Shown: piece by piece, positions 25,787 to 34,792 of the stretch
Layout of the letters: each line of letters starts with the position of its first letter
How positions within the stretch are numbered: position 1 is the first letter of the stretch
Assembly: GCF_022023855.1 (NCBI RefSeq)
Contig: NZ_CP059449.1
Location: forward strand, 723,501-787,500
DNA length: 64,000 bases
Origin: Azospirillum brasilense
Lineage (GTDB): Bacteria > Pseudomonadota > Alphaproteobacteria > Azospirillales > Azospirillaceae
Reading direction: 5' to 3'
Made by a program: the position numbers and the translations under genes
The notes under the pieces: generated by a model
What the model saw: only the letters and a program-made list of their open reading frames with translations
Database searches by the model: none
What the model was told of the DNA's origin: nothing

Positions 25787-27025
25787 ATGGCCACGACCGT
25801 CTCCCCCTTGGCACCCGCCGGCTTCCCGACGCTCCCGCCCGTCGCGGGCGTGCGCATCGCCACCGCCAACAGCGGCATCCGATACAAGGGCCGCGACGAC
25901 CTGATGCTGGCCGTGCTCGACGAGGGCACGACGGTGGCCGGCGTGCTGACCCGGTCGCTGACCTGCTCCGCCCCGGTGATCTGGTGCCGCGACAGCCTGC
26001 CCCGCGGCTCGGCCCGCGCGGTCGTGGTCAACGCCGGCAACGCCAACGCCTTCACCGGCAAGGCCGGCGACGCCACCGTCCAGGCGACCGTCGAGGCCGC
26101 CGCCAAGATCGCCGGCTGCGCCACCGACGAGGTCTACGTCGCCTCCACCGGCGTGATCGGCATCCCGCTGGCCCCCGACGCCATCGCCAAGGTCCTGCCG
26201 GGCATGCTCCCGGCGCTGAAGGACGACTCGGCGGCGCTGGAGGCCGGCGCGCGAGCCATCATGACCACCGACACCTTCGCCAAGGGCTCGACCCGTCAGG
26301 TCGCCATCGGCGGGACGACGGTGACGATCAGCGGCTTCGCCAAGGGCTCCGGTATGATCGCTCCGGACATGGCGACGATGCTGGGCTTCATCTTCACCGA
26401 CGCGGCCATCGCCGCCCCGGCGCTCCAGTCCATGCTGTCGGAGTTCACCGAGCGCAGCTTCAACGCAATCACCGTGGACGGCGACACCTCGACCAGCGAC
26501 ACGCTGCTGTTGTTCGCCACCGGCAAGGCCGGCAACGCCCCGGTGACCGACGCCAACGCGCCGGAGCTGGCCGACTTCCGCAAGGCGCTGGAGGAGGTGA
26601 TGCTCGACCTCGCGCTGCAGATCGTGCGCGACGGCGAGGGGGCGACCAAGTTCGTCTCGATCACGCTGGTCGGCGCCGAGAGCGACGCCGCCGCCAAGCG
26701 CATCGCCCTGACCGTCGCCAACTCCCCGCTGGTCAAGACCGCGCTGGCCGGCGAGGACGCCAACTGGGGCCGCATCGTCGCCGCCATCGGGCGGGCCGGC
26801 GAGCGGGCCGACCGCGACCTCATCAAGATCACCATCGGCGGCACGCTGATCTGCGCCGAGGGCATGGAGGTTCCGGGCTACGACGAGGCGCCGGTCGCCG
26901 CCCACATGAAGGGCCAGGAGATCGACGTGCACATCGACCTGGGCATCGGCACCGGCAAGTCCCGCGTCTGGACCTGCGATCTGACCCACGGCTACATCGA
27001 CATCAATGGCTCCTACCGGAGCTGA
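25787..27025 (+). CDS. argJ: Bifunctional ornithine acetyltransferase / N-acetylglutamate synthase
   Basis: A 412-residue Ntn-hydrolase-like enzyme that transfers the acetyl group from N-acetylornithine to glutamate and can also use acetyl-CoA (arginine biosynthesis, steps 1 and 5). The self-cleavage site Ala-Thr-Met-Leu is seen in KGSGMIAPDMATMLGFIFTD: the chain is cut before the nucleophilic Thr. Other family stretches are NAGNANAFTGKAGDAT, VDGDTSTSDTLLLFATG and ANWGRIVAAIGRAG. The downstream GNAT gene begins 16 bases after the stop and mutT follows with overlap, so all three are probably co-transcribed. Confidence 0.96.
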   Translation: MATTVSPLAPAGFPTLPPVAGVRIATANSGIRYKGRDDLMLAVLDEGTTVAGVLTRSLTCSAPVIWCRDSLPRGSARAVVVNAGNANAFTGKAGDATVQATVEAAAKIAGCATDEVYVASTGVIGIPLAPDAIAKVLPGMLPALKDDSAALEAGARAIMTTDTFAKGSTRQVAIGGTTVTISGFAKGSGMIAPDMATMLGFIFTDAAIAAPALQSMLSEFTERSFNAITVDGDTSTSDTLLLFATGKAGNAPVTDANAPELADFRKALEEVMLDLALQIVRDGEGATKFVSITLVGAESDAAAKRIALTVANSPLVKTALAGEDANWGRIVAAIGRAGERADRDLIKITIGGTLICAEGMEVPGYDEAPVAAHMKGQEIDVHIDLGIGTGKSRVWTCDLTHGYIDINGSYRS

Positions 27026-27041
27026 GACCGGACTTGGTGTC

Positions 27042-27560
27042 ATGACCGGCGCGCCCCTGCCCGAGCGCCTCGACACGGCGCGGCTGACGCTCCGCCCCTT
27101 CCGCCTGGAGGATGTGGAGCGTTTCGCGCCGCTGATCGGGGAGTGGGAGGTGGCGCGCTGGCTCGCCCGCGTGCCCCATCCCTACGGTCCGGAGGACGGG
27201 CGCGCCTGGATCGCCCTGGCCGCCCACAACCGGGCGGAGCGTGCGTCGCTCGACCTGCTGGCGGTCCGAAGGGGCGATAGCCAGCCGGTGGGCGGCATCG
27301 GCGTGATCCTGGCGGACGGCGAGGTCGGCTATTGGCTGGGCCAGCCTCACCAGGGAGTCGGCTATGCCACCGAGATGCTGCGGGCCGTCATCCCCGCCGC
27401 CTTCGCGTTGGGCCTGCCCCGCCTGTGGGCGCGGATCGCACCGGACAACCACCGGTCCCGCCGCCTGCTGGACAAGGTCGGCTTCCTGCCGCTCGACGCC
27501 GCCAACCAATATGAACTGACCGCCGGACGCTGGCGGTTCCTCACCCCGGAGACCGCGTGA
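27042..27560 (+). CDS. GNAT N-acetyltransferase, RimJ/RimL type
   Basis: A 172-residue acetyltransferase opening ERLDTARLTLRPFRLEDVE, the classic RimJ/RimL start, with an acetyl-CoA motif A around GYWLGQPHQGVGYATEMLRA (Q-x-x-G-x-G/A pattern) and a C-terminal RIAPDNHRSRRLLDKVGF. An upstream in-frame ATG at 27006 overlaps argJ; the one at 27042 fits the family better. The stop overlaps the next gene by one base. Substrate unknown: ribosomal protein N-termini or a small amine are the options in this family. Confidence 0.88.
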   Translation: MTGAPLPERLDTARLTLRPFRLEDVERFAPLIGEWEVARWLARVPHPYGPEDGRAWIALAAHNRAERASLDLLAVRRGDSQPVGGIGVILADGEVGYWLGQPHQGVGYATEMLRAVIPAAFALGLPRLWARIAPDNHRSRRLLDKVGFLPLDAANQYELTAGRWRFLTPETA

Positions 27561-28003
27561 TGCCGGCCTGCTTCGATCCTTCCTCCACCCCGGCCCCCGG
27601 TTCGCTGCCGACCCTGCTGGTCGTCGCGGTCGCTCTGGTGGACGCCGACGGCCGCGTCCTGCTGGCCCAGCGTCCGCCCGGCAAGTCGCTGGCCGGGCTG
27701 TGGGAGTTCCCCGGCGGCAAGGTCGACGCGGGCGAGACCCCCGAGGCCGCCCTGGTCCGCGAACTGAAGGAGGAGTTGGGAATCGACACGGCGGCGAGCT
27801 GCCTCGCCCCCTTCACCTTCGCCTCGCACAGCTACGAAAAATTCCACCTGCTGATGCCGCTGTTCGTCTGCCGCGTCTGGGAGGGCGACGTGATGGCGCG
27901 CGAGGGGCAGAAACTCGCCTGGGTCTACCCGAACCGCATGGGCGACTACCCCATGCCCCCCGCCGACGTGCCGCTGGTGGCGATGCTGCGCGACCTGCTG
28001 TAG
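27560..28003 (+). CDS. mutT: 8-oxo-dGTP diphosphatase MutT
   Basis: A 147-residue Nudix hydrolase with the canonical box GGKVDAGETPEAALVRELKEELGI and an upstream GRVLLAQRPPGKSLAGLWEFPGGK. This is the MutT pattern: it clears oxidised dGTP (8-oxo-dGTP to the monophosphate) and so lowers A:T to C:G mutation. The ATG at 27560 overlaps the GNAT stop by one base; a GTG at 27557 is an alternative start. It is the third gene of the argJ operon, an arrangement seen in other alphaproteobacteria. Confidence 0.92.
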   Translation: MPACFDPSSTPAPGSLPTLLVVAVALVDADGRVLLAQRPPGKSLAGLWEFPGGKVDAGETPEAALVRELKEELGIDTAASCLAPFTFASHSYEKFHLLMPLFVCRVWEGDVMAREGQKLAWVYPNRMGDYPMPPADVPLVAMLRDLL

Positions 28004-28030
28004 CCGGCCGAACAACGCCACGGTTTCTCC

Positions 28031-28140
28031 CGCATCGTGCGATGCGCCACCCTTGTCCCCACACCTCTTCCGGATTGCGGCTTCACGAATCGAGTGATCT
28101 GTGCCACATCATAGCCGTCGCGTTCGGGATCGCATCCCGA
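28031..28140. promoter_or_regulatory. Two perfect palindromes upstream of recQ
   Basis: CGCATCG-TG-CGATGCG at 28031-28046 and TCGGGAT-CGC-ATCCCGA at 28124-28140, within the 189-base gap between mutT and recQ. The first could end the mutT transcript and the second could be an operator near the recQ promoter; neither resembles the alphaproteobacterial LexA box (GTTC-N7-GTTC). Confidence 0.5.
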
Positions 28141-28192
28141 CCACCAGATTCTGAATCGTCCAGAGACGGACCCGCATCTGAACCGCATCGGC

Positions 28193-30121
28193 GTGGACTC
28201 GCTCTTCAATCTCAAGGCCCCTTCGGCGGAGCCGGCCCTGGACCCTGACGGCAACCCTGCCCTGGAGGTGCTGCGGTCGGTCTTCGGCTATTCCGCCTTC
28301 CGCGGGCAGCAGGCCGACATCATCGCCCACGTCATCCGTGGCGGCGATGCGCTCGTCCTCATGCCGACGGGCGGCGGCAAGTCGTTGTGCTATCAAGTGC
28401 CGGCGCTGGTGCGCGACGGCGTGACGGTGGTGGTCTCGCCGCTGATCGCGCTGATGCGGGACCAGGTGACGGCGCTGCGCGAGCTGGGCGTGCGGGCGGC
28501 CTTCCTCAACTCCTCCCTTGACGCCGCCGAGGCGCGCGAGGTGGAGCGGGCCATGGTCCGCGGCGAGATCGACCTCGTCTACGTGGCGCCGGAACGTCTG
28601 GTCACCCCGCGTTTCCTCGACCTGCTGGACCGCACCAAGCTCGCCCTGTTCGCGCTGGACGAGGCGCATTGCGTCAGCCAGTGGGGCCATGATTTCCGGC
28701 CCGAGTATCTCCAGCTCTCCATCCTGCACGAGCGGCATCCGACCGTGCCGCGCGTTGCACTGACCGCCACGGCGGACGCGCAGACCCGCGCGGAGATCAA
28801 GGACAAGCTGGGGCTGACCGAGGCCCGCGTCTTCCTGTCCAGCTTCGACCGGCCCAACATCACCTACCGCGTCGTCCCGAAGAAGAGCGAGCGCCAGCAG
28901 ATGCTGGCCTTCCTGCGGGAGAACCACCCCGAGGACGCCGGCATCATCTATTGCATGTCGCGGGCGAAGGTGGAGGACACGGCCAACTGGCTGAACCAGC
29001 AGGGCCGGGAGGCGCTTCCCTACCACGCCGGGCTGCCGTCCGAGGTGCGCGAGGCGAACCAGGACCTGTTCATCAAGGGCGAGGGCATCGTCATGGTGGC
29101 GACGGTGGCCTTCGGCATGGGCATCGACAAGCCGAACGTGCGCTTCGTCTGCCACCTCGACCCGCCCAAGAGCCTGGAGGCCTACTACCAGGAAACCGGC
29201 CGCGCTGGGCGCGACGGCCTGCCTGCCGACGCCTGGATGAGCTACGGCATGGCCGACGTGGTGGGCTTGCGCCAGATGCTGGAGCAGTCGGAAGCCGGCG
29301 ATTCCCACCGCCGCGTCGAGCGCTCCAAGCTGGAGGCGCTGCTCGGCTTCTGCGAGACCTCCGCCTGCCGCCGCAAGGTGCTGCTGAACTATTTCGGCGA
29401 GACGCTGGAGGCGCCCTGCGGCAACTGCGACACCTGCCTGGAGCCGGTGGAGACCTGGGACGGCACCGTCGCCGCGCAGAAAGCCCTGTCGGCGGTCTAC
29501 CGCACCGGCCAGCGCTACGGCGCCGGGCACCTGATCGACGTGCTGCTGGGCAACGCCACGGAGAAGGTGGCGCAGCAGGCCCACGACGCGCTGAAGACCT
29601 TCGGCTGCGGCAAGGAGCTGTCCAAGGCGGAATGGCAGTCGGTCTACCGCCAGCTCGTCGCCGCCGGCTATCTGACGGTCGACCTGGAAGGCTATGGCGG
29701 CTTCCGCCTGACCGACGCGGGCATCCCGGTCATCAAGGGCCAGCAGACGGTGAAGCTGCGCAAGGACCCGGTGGTGGAGAAGCGCCGTGGCGTCCACGAC
29801 GCGCTGCGCCGCCACGTCTCCCGCGGCGGCGCAGCCCCCTCCGGCGGCCTGTCGGGAGAGGGCGTGTCGCGGGCGGGGGCGCGCGGCGCCCTATCGCCGG
29901 CAGACGACGCGCTGTGGCACGCGCTGAAGGACTGCCGCACCGAGTTGGCCCGCGCGCAGGGGGTGCCGCCTTACGTGATCTTCCACGACAGCACGCTGCT
30001 GGAGATGGTCGCGACGCGCCCGATGGACCGCGCCGCCTTCGCCCGCCTGCCCGGCGTCGGCGCCCGCAAGCTGGAGCGTTATGCCGACCCCTTTTTGGAC
30101 GTCATCCGCCAGAAAGGATAA
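28193..30121 (+). CDS. recQ: ATP-dependent DNA helicase RecQ
   Basis: A 642-residue superfamily-2 helicase starting at GTG. It has the Q-like lead FRGQQADIIAHVI, Walker A MPTGGGKSLCYQVPA, DEAH motif LDEAHCVSQWGHDFRPEY, motif VI YYQETGRAGRDG, the RQC zinc site CETSACRRKVLLNYFGE...PCGNCDTC, a winged helix and a C-terminal HRDC domain (RFARLPGVGARKLERYADPF-like). The linker before HRDC (about 540-565) is Gly/Ser/Ala-rich. It unwinds DNA 3'-5' in recombination and repair. The two palindromes upstream are its only visible control features. Confidence 0.97.
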   Translation: MDSLFNLKAPSAEPALDPDGNPALEVLRSVFGYSAFRGQQADIIAHVIRGGDALVLMPTGGGKSLCYQVPALVRDGVTVVVSPLIALMRDQVTALRELGVRAAFLNSSLDAAEAREVERAMVRGEIDLVYVAPERLVTPRFLDLLDRTKLALFALDEAHCVSQWGHDFRPEYLQLSILHERHPTVPRVALTATADAQTRAEIKDKLGLTEARVFLSSFDRPNITYRVVPKKSERQQMLAFLRENHPEDAGIIYCMSRAKVEDTANWLNQQGREALPYHAGLPSEVREANQDLFIKGEGIVMVATVAFGMGIDKPNVRFVCHLDPPKSLEAYYQETGRAGRDGLPADAWMSYGMADVVGLRQMLEQSEAGDSHRRVERSKLEALLGFCETSACRRKVLLNYFGETLEAPCGNCDTCLEPVETWDGTVAAQKALSAVYRTGQRYGAGHLIDVLLGNATEKVAQQAHDALKTFGCGKELSKAEWQSVYRQLVAAGYLTVDLEGYGGFRLTDAGIPVIKGQQTVKLRKDPVVEKRRGVHDALRRHVSRGGAAPSGGLSGEGVSRAGARGALSPADDALWHALKDCRTELARAQGVPPYVIFHDSTLLEMVATRPMDRAAFARLPGVGARKLERYADPFLDVIRQKG

Positions 30122-30202
30122 TTTTATCCATCTCCCAAAAAAGCGCTTGCGCCGGTCCGCCCCCCCGGTTAATTTCCGCGCCCACGACGCACCGACGTCG
30201 GC

Positions 30203-30277
<75 letters not shown>

Positions 30278-30285
30278 CTCTAAGG

Positions 30286-30315
30286 CCCTGGAAGGTAACG
30301 CCTTCCGGGGTCTTT
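30286..30315 (+). terminator. Terminator after tRNA-Thr
   Basis: Hairpin CCCTGGAAGG (30286-30295) with CCTTCCGGGG (30301-30310), five-base loop, followed by TCTTTCC. Nine bases after the tRNA 3' end. Confidence 0.75.
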
Positions 30316-30326
30316 CCATATGTGGC

Positions 30327-31931
30327 ATGACTCATCGCGCCCTTTTCCCAGCACGGCCGATGCACCAGCCCCCCTCCCCGTCCCCCCTCAATGACCTCGC
30401 CGCCGCGCTGCGCAGGCCCGTGACGAGCGGGCGGGACCTGAAGGCCATCGAGACGCTCTGCGAGGCCTTTCTCGACCGGCCCAGGGCCGAGCGGGCACGG
30501 GCGGCGCGGGAGTTGCCCCGGCTTGCGCAGGGAGTGGATACCATCCTGCTGCTGTCGGCCATGGCCGCCGTCTCCGGCGACCTGCGCTATTACGACGAAC
30601 TGCTCGACGCGGTGGAGGGGAACATCGCGCAATCCGGGCTGGAGGGGCTGCTGCACATCCACGCCGGCATCGGACGCCAGCTCTTCCTGATGCGCATGAA
30701 CCCGGCGAGCCGCCCCGGCTTCTTCGAGGAACGGCAGTTCCCCTTCTACCGCCGCATCCTCGACGAGATCCGCCGCCGCCAGGCCATCGTCCCGCCCGCC
30801 CGCCGGGCCGGGGGAGCGGATAGCGGGCGGGTCGTGCTGGTGACCAACCAGTTCCTGTCGCTGCGCCACCAGCCGTCGCGGGACCTGCTGTCCTACGCCG
30901 CCCTGCTGGAAGACCGCTGCGGGCGGGAGGTGGTGATCCTCAACACCAACATCATGCCAGCGGCGGCGCACAGCCTGTTCGTGCCCTCCTTCGTGGCGTC
31001 GGTGGAGCCCACCTTCTCCGGCGATCAGCGGATCGAGGCGGACGGGCGCGGCTATCGGATGCTGTCCTCGGTCGCGCCCTGCGTCAGCCCCGGCAAGATC
31101 GCCCGGTTCCTGGAGGCCATCGCGGCGCTCGATCCCGACGCCGTGCTGTCGCTCGGCGGGTCGAACGTCGTGGCTGATCTGATGGCCGGAGCGCGCCCCA
31201 CCCTTTGCATTCCGACCACCACCGGGACCGCCCTGTCGCTGGCCGACATCGTGCTGGATTTCGGCGGAGGCGCGGCACCCACCCACGGGCCGCTGGCCCG
31301 GTCCTGGCGGCCCTTCCGCTTCCTGCATTCGCTGGCCGGGGCCACCCCGAGGAAACAAGGATCGCGCGCCGCCTTCGGGCTCGATGACGGCGCCTTCGTC
31401 TGCGCCGTCATCGGCAACCGGCTGGACGAGGAGGCGGATGGCGCCTTCCTCGCCATGCTGGAGGCGCTGTTCGACCGCGTGCCGCACGCCGTCGCCGTCT
31501 TCGCCGGACACGCCGACGCCCTGCCCCGGCGGCTGGCCGCCTCGCGCCACGCCGGGCGGCTGTGGTGCCTGGGCTATGTGTCGGACATGGGCGCCCTGCT
31601 GGCGGTCTGCGACGCCTATGTGAATCCTCGGCGGACCGGCGGAGGCGCCAGCGCTGCCGAGGCCCTGGCCGCCGGGGCGGTGCCGCTGTCGCTTCCCGGC
31701 GGCGACGTCGCCAGCGTCGTCGGTCCGCGCTTCGTCCACCCCGACTACGACGCCTTCGTCGAACGGCTGACCGCTCTGGCCGCCGATCCCGCCGCCCTGG
31801 CCGCCGCCGCCGCGGAGGCCCGCGTCCAAGGGTCGCGGCGCACCGGGCCGGCGGAGGCCGCCGCCGACCTGTCGCGCTATCTCGAAGAGGCGGTGGCGCT
31901 GTTCCGCAGCCGGCGGTCACCCGTGGATTGA
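30327..31931 (+). CDS. Glycosyltransferase-like (GT-B fold) protein
   Basis: A 534-residue protein. The N-terminal 160 residues are helical (alpha-solenoid-like). From about residue 170 a Rossmann segment starts (GRVVLVTNQFLSLRHQPSRDLL), and residues 270-315 (PDAVLSLGGSNVVADLMAGARPTLCIPTTTG... split by loops) form the first lobe. The second lobe ends with RRTGGGASAAEALAAGAVPL, the place of the nucleotide-sugar-binding site in GT-B enzymes. Overall it resembles bacterial glycosyltransferases of the OGT/HMW1C-like group. The acceptor and donor are unknown. It begins 50 bases after the tRNA, behind a terminator. A start at 30360 is an alternative. Confidence 0.7.
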   Translation: MTHRALFPARPMHQPPSPSPLNDLAAALRRPVTSGRDLKAIETLCEAFLDRPRAERARAARELPRLAQGVDTILLLSAMAAVSGDLRYYDELLDAVEGNIAQSGLEGLLHIHAGIGRQLFLMRMNPASRPGFFEERQFPFYRRILDEIRRRQAIVPPARRAGGADSGRVVLVTNQFLSLRHQPSRDLLSYAALLEDRCGREVVILNTNIMPAAAHSLFVPSFVASVEPTFSGDQRIEADGRGYRMLSSVAPCVSPGKIARFLEAIAALDPDAVLSLGGSNVVADLMAGARPTLCIPTTTGTALSLADIVLDFGGGAAPTHGPLARSWRPFRFLHSLAGATPRKQGSRAAFGLDDGAFVCAVIGNRLDEEADGAFLAMLEALFDRVPHAVAVFAGHADALPRRLAASRHAGRLWCLGYVSDMGALLAVCDAYVNPRRTGGGASAAEALAAGAVPLSLPGGDVASVVGPRFVHPDYDAFVERLTALAADPAALAAAAAEARVQGSRRTGPAEAAADLSRYLEEAVALFRSRRSPVD

Positions 31932-32100
31932 TCGGTGCGGAGTGATCCGGGCTGCCCCCGTCAACCGCTTTATCGCACAGGCGGAGCAAACTCCCGGCTT
32001 GCTTTGGCGCCGGTGCCTTTCCAATATTCCGCGCTCTCCGACCGGGCGTCCGCTGGGACGCCACGGCGGGTGTCTTATTTTCTGCAACGAGGACCTTTTC

Positions 32101-32529
32101 ATGCGCGCCTTCGACGGCCAGCATTCCGACAACGTCGCCATCAAGCGCACGCGGGAGCAGAAGCAGCTTCAGCTCCAGCAGTTGAAGGAGCAGCTCGCCA
32201 CCTTGAAGTCCCACGCGGCCCCGGCGATCCGTGAAGCGCTGGTGAAGCGCATCGCCGAGCTGGACGCGGAAATGCGCCAGCCGCCAAAGCCCCCGCGCGA
32301 GGGCCGCGGCGACGGTCCCCGTGGCGAGGGGCGCGGCCCGCGCGGTGACGGCCCGCGCGGTGACGGCCCCCGTGGCGATGGTCCCCGTGGCGACCGCCCG
32401 CGCCGCGAGAGTTTCTCCCGCAGCGAGTCCTTCCGGGCGGATGGTCCCCGTGGTGATGGCCCGCGCAGCGATGGTGCGCGTGGCGACGGCCCCCTGTCGC
32501 CCTTCGCCTCCCCGCGCCGCCGCGGCTGA
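32101..32529 (+). CDS. Small protein with coiled coil and GPRGD repeats
   Basis: A 142-residue protein. Residues 18-60 form a charged coiled-coil-like helix (RTREQKQLQLQQLKEQLATL). From about residue 64 it is a disordered tail of imperfect Gly-Asp-Gly-Pro-Arg units (DGPRGDGPRGD), also repetitive at the DNA level around 32330-32490. A GAGGA Shine-Dalgarno lies 8-10 bases before the ATG at 32101. The repeated Arg/Asp/Gly tail is like RNA-binding or phase-separating linkers. I do not recognise a family. Neighbours do not suggest a function. Confidence 0.75.
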   Translation: MRAFDGQHSDNVAIKRTREQKQLQLQQLKEQLATLKSHAAPAIREALVKRIAELDAEMRQPPKPPREGRGDGPRGEGRGPRGDGPRGDGPRGDGPRGDRPRRESFSRSESFRADGPRGDGPRSDGARGDGPLSPFASPRRRG

Positions 32530-32590
32530 GCCGCGGCCCGTTTCATAATGCGTCCAGCCCCGACGCGCCCAGCCCGATGAGCCGCCAGCC

Positions 32591-33505
32591 GTGAGCGACA
32601 ACGCCACCCCCGCCCGCCGCCGCCTGTTCGATCAGGCGTGGCTCCTGATGATGTTGCCGCCGCTGTTCTGGTCCAGCAACGCCGTCCTGGGCCGCGCGGT
32701 GTCGGGCGAGGTGCCGCCGGTCGGGCTGGCCTTCTGGCGCTGGACGCTGGGGATGCTGCTGGTGCTGCCCTTCGCGTGGCGGCACCTGCGGCACGACGCG
32801 CGGGCGCTGGCCAAGCAGTGGCCGGTCGTGCTGCTGCTGTCGGCGTTGGGCATCGCCGTCTTCAACACCTTCCTCTATGTGGGTCTGCACACCACCACGG
32901 CGCTGAACGCGGTGATGATGCAGTCCTCCATGCCGGTGCTGATCGTGCTGATGAGCCTGGCCCTGTTCGGTGACCGCGTGACCCCGCTGCAAGGGGTGGG
33001 CATCGCCGTGTCGCTGACCGGCGCCCTGACGCTGATCGCGCGGGGCGACCCGGCGGTGCTGATCGGGCTGCAACTCGCCGCCGGGGATTTGTGGGTGCTG
33101 GCGGCGGTGCTCGGCTACGCCGCCTACACTGCCCTGCTGCGCCGCCGCCCGGCGGTGCATGGCCTCAGCTTCATCGCCGTCACCTTCGCAGGCGGCGCAG
33201 CGATGCTGCTGCCCTTCTATCTGTGGGAAAGCGTCGGCGGGAACCCCATGCCGATCACCCCGACGGCGCTGGGGGCGGTCGCCTACGTGGCGCTGTTCCC
33301 GTCGATCGCCGCCTATCTCTGCTTCAACCGCGCCGTGGCGTTGGTCGGCGCCAACACGGCGGGGATGTGCATCCATCTGATGCCGGTGTTCGGGAGCGTC
33401 CTCGCCATCCTGTTCCTCGGCGAGCAGCCCCACCTCTACCACGCCGCCGGCATCGGCCTGATCGCGGCGGGCATCCTGCTGGCCACCCGCCGCGCCAAGG
33501 CCTGA
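32591..33505 (+). CDS. DMT-superfamily (EamA) transporter
   Basis: A 304-residue inner-membrane exporter with ten helices in two EamA repeats. The first repeat opens PPLFWSSNAVLGRAVSGEVPP and the second GDLWVLAAVLGYAAYTALLRRR. The end GIGLIAAGILLATRR fits the family. These proteins export amino acids or metabolites; the substrate cannot be told. A GTG start is used. It ends 3 bases before the convergent TRAP permease gene. A second, different EamA transporter is at 49771-50682. Confidence 0.9.
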   Translation: MSDNATPARRRLFDQAWLLMMLPPLFWSSNAVLGRAVSGEVPPVGLAFWRWTLGMLLVLPFAWRHLRHDARALAKQWPVVLLLSALGIAVFNTFLYVGLHTTTALNAVMMQSSMPVLIVLMSLALFGDRVTPLQGVGIAVSLTGALTLIARGDPAVLIGLQLAAGDLWVLAAVLGYAAYTALLRRRPAVHGLSFIAVTFAGGAAMLLPFYLWESVGGNPMPITPTALGAVAYVALFPSIAAYLCFNRAVALVGANTAGMCIHLMPVFGSVLAILFLGEQPHLYHAAGIGLIAAGILLATRRAKA

Positions 33506-33508
33506 GGG

Positions 33509-34792
33509 TTACAGGTAGCCGAGCTTCCGGGGCAGCCAGAGCGCCAGCTCCGGCACGAAGGTCACCAGGATCAGCGCGCTGAGCATCGCGGCGACCATCC
33601 ACAGCACCCAGCGCACCGTCGATTCCATGCTGATGCCGGCCACCCGCGTGGTCACCATCAGGTTCACCGCCATGGGCGGGGTGAACTGGCCGATGGCGAG
33701 ATTCATGGTCAGCATCACGCCGAACCACACCGGGTCCCAGTGGAAGGCGGTCATGATCGGGGTCAGCAGCGGCAGCAGGATCAGGAAGATCGACACCGCG
33801 TCGAGCACCATCCCCAGCGCCAGCAGCGCCACGTTCAGCAGCAGCAGGACGAGGACCTCGCTGCCCACCCCCTCGATCGCCAGGGCGGCGACCCGGTCGA
33901 AGGCGCCCATCGTGCTGCCCGCCCAGGCGAAAACGCTGGACAGCGCGATGATGAGAAGCACCACGGCGGACATCTCCGCCGCCTCGGCCAGCACCTCGTA
34001 CAGCTCGCGCCAGGTCAGGCTGCGGTAGACGAAGACGCCGACGGCCAGACCGTAGAAGACGGCGACCACCGCCGCCTCGGTCGGGGTGAAGGCGCCGGTG
34101 CGAAGGCCGCCCAGGATGATGACCGGGGCCAGCAGCCCCCAGATCGCCTGCCGCAGGCTGCGCCAGAAGGGCGGGCGCGGCCCGGCGTCCTTCAGGCCGA
34201 AGCCGTGCTTGCGCGACAGCCAGATCGTCGGCGCCAGCAGCGACAGCCCGGCCAGCACGCCGGGGATCAGCCCCGCCGCGAACAGCGCCGGCACCGACGC
34301 CTGTGGGACCAGGACGCTGTAGATGATGAAGGCGACCGAGGGCGGGATCAGGATGGCCGTTGCCGCCGCCGCCGCGATCACGCTGGCCGAGAAGGCCTTC
34401 GGATAGCCGGCCTTGTGCATGGACGGGATCATCACCGTGGCGACCGCCGCCGCGTCGGCGGGGCCGGAGCCGGAGATGCCGCCCATCACCATGCAGACCA
34501 GGATCGCCACCACCGCCAGCCCGCCGTTCTTCGCCCCGACGATGGAGGACGCGAAGGTGACGAGTTGCTTGGCCACGCCCGCCCGCTCGAAGATCAGGCC
34601 GGCCAGGATGAAGACCGGGATGGCCAGCAGCGGGTACTTGGCGATGCCGGCGTAGACGTTGGTCGGAACCGACAGGATGCCGAGCTGCGCGTCCAGGATC
34701 GCCAGCGATCCCGCCAGCCCCAGGGCCACCGCCAGCGGCGCGCCGATCACCAGAAGCAGCAGGAAGCCGCCGAACAGAATCGTCAACGCCAT
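33509..34792 (-). CDS. dctM: TRAP transporter large permease (DctM type)
   Basis: A 427-residue membrane protein with the DctM/SiaM pattern: VPTNVYAGIAKYPLLAIPVFILAG, GGISGSGPADAAAVATVMIPSM, AAAATAILIPPSVAFIIYSV and PIMTAFHWDPVWFGVMLTMNLAIG (split by loops), ending VTTRVAGISMES. It is the main transport subunit, driven by sodium. The ATG at 34792 overlaps the stop of dctQ (TGATG-type coupling). Sequence does not tell the substrate; 4-carbon acids, sialic acid or keto acids are family ligands. Confidence 0.95.
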   Translation of the reverse strand: MALTILFGGFLLLLVIGAPLAVALGLAGSLAILDAQLGILSVPTNVYAGIAKYPLLAIPVFILAGLIFERAGVAKQLVTFASSIVGAKNGGLAVVAILVCMVMGGISGSGPADAAAVATVMIPSMHKAGYPKAFSASVIAAAAATAILIPPSVAFIIYSVLVPQASVPALFAAGLIPGVLAGLSLLAPTIWLSRKHGFGLKDAGPRPPFWRSLRQAIWGLLAPVIILGGLRTGAFTPTEAAVVAVFYGLAVGVFVYRSLTWRELYEVLAEAAEMSAVVLLIIALSSVFAWAGSTMGAFDRVAALAIEGVGSEVLVLLLLNVALLALGMVLDAVSIFLILLPLLTPIMTAFHWDPVWFGVMLTMNLAIGQFTPPMAVNLMVTTRVAGISMESTVRWVLWMVAAMLSALILVTFVPELALWLPRKLGYL

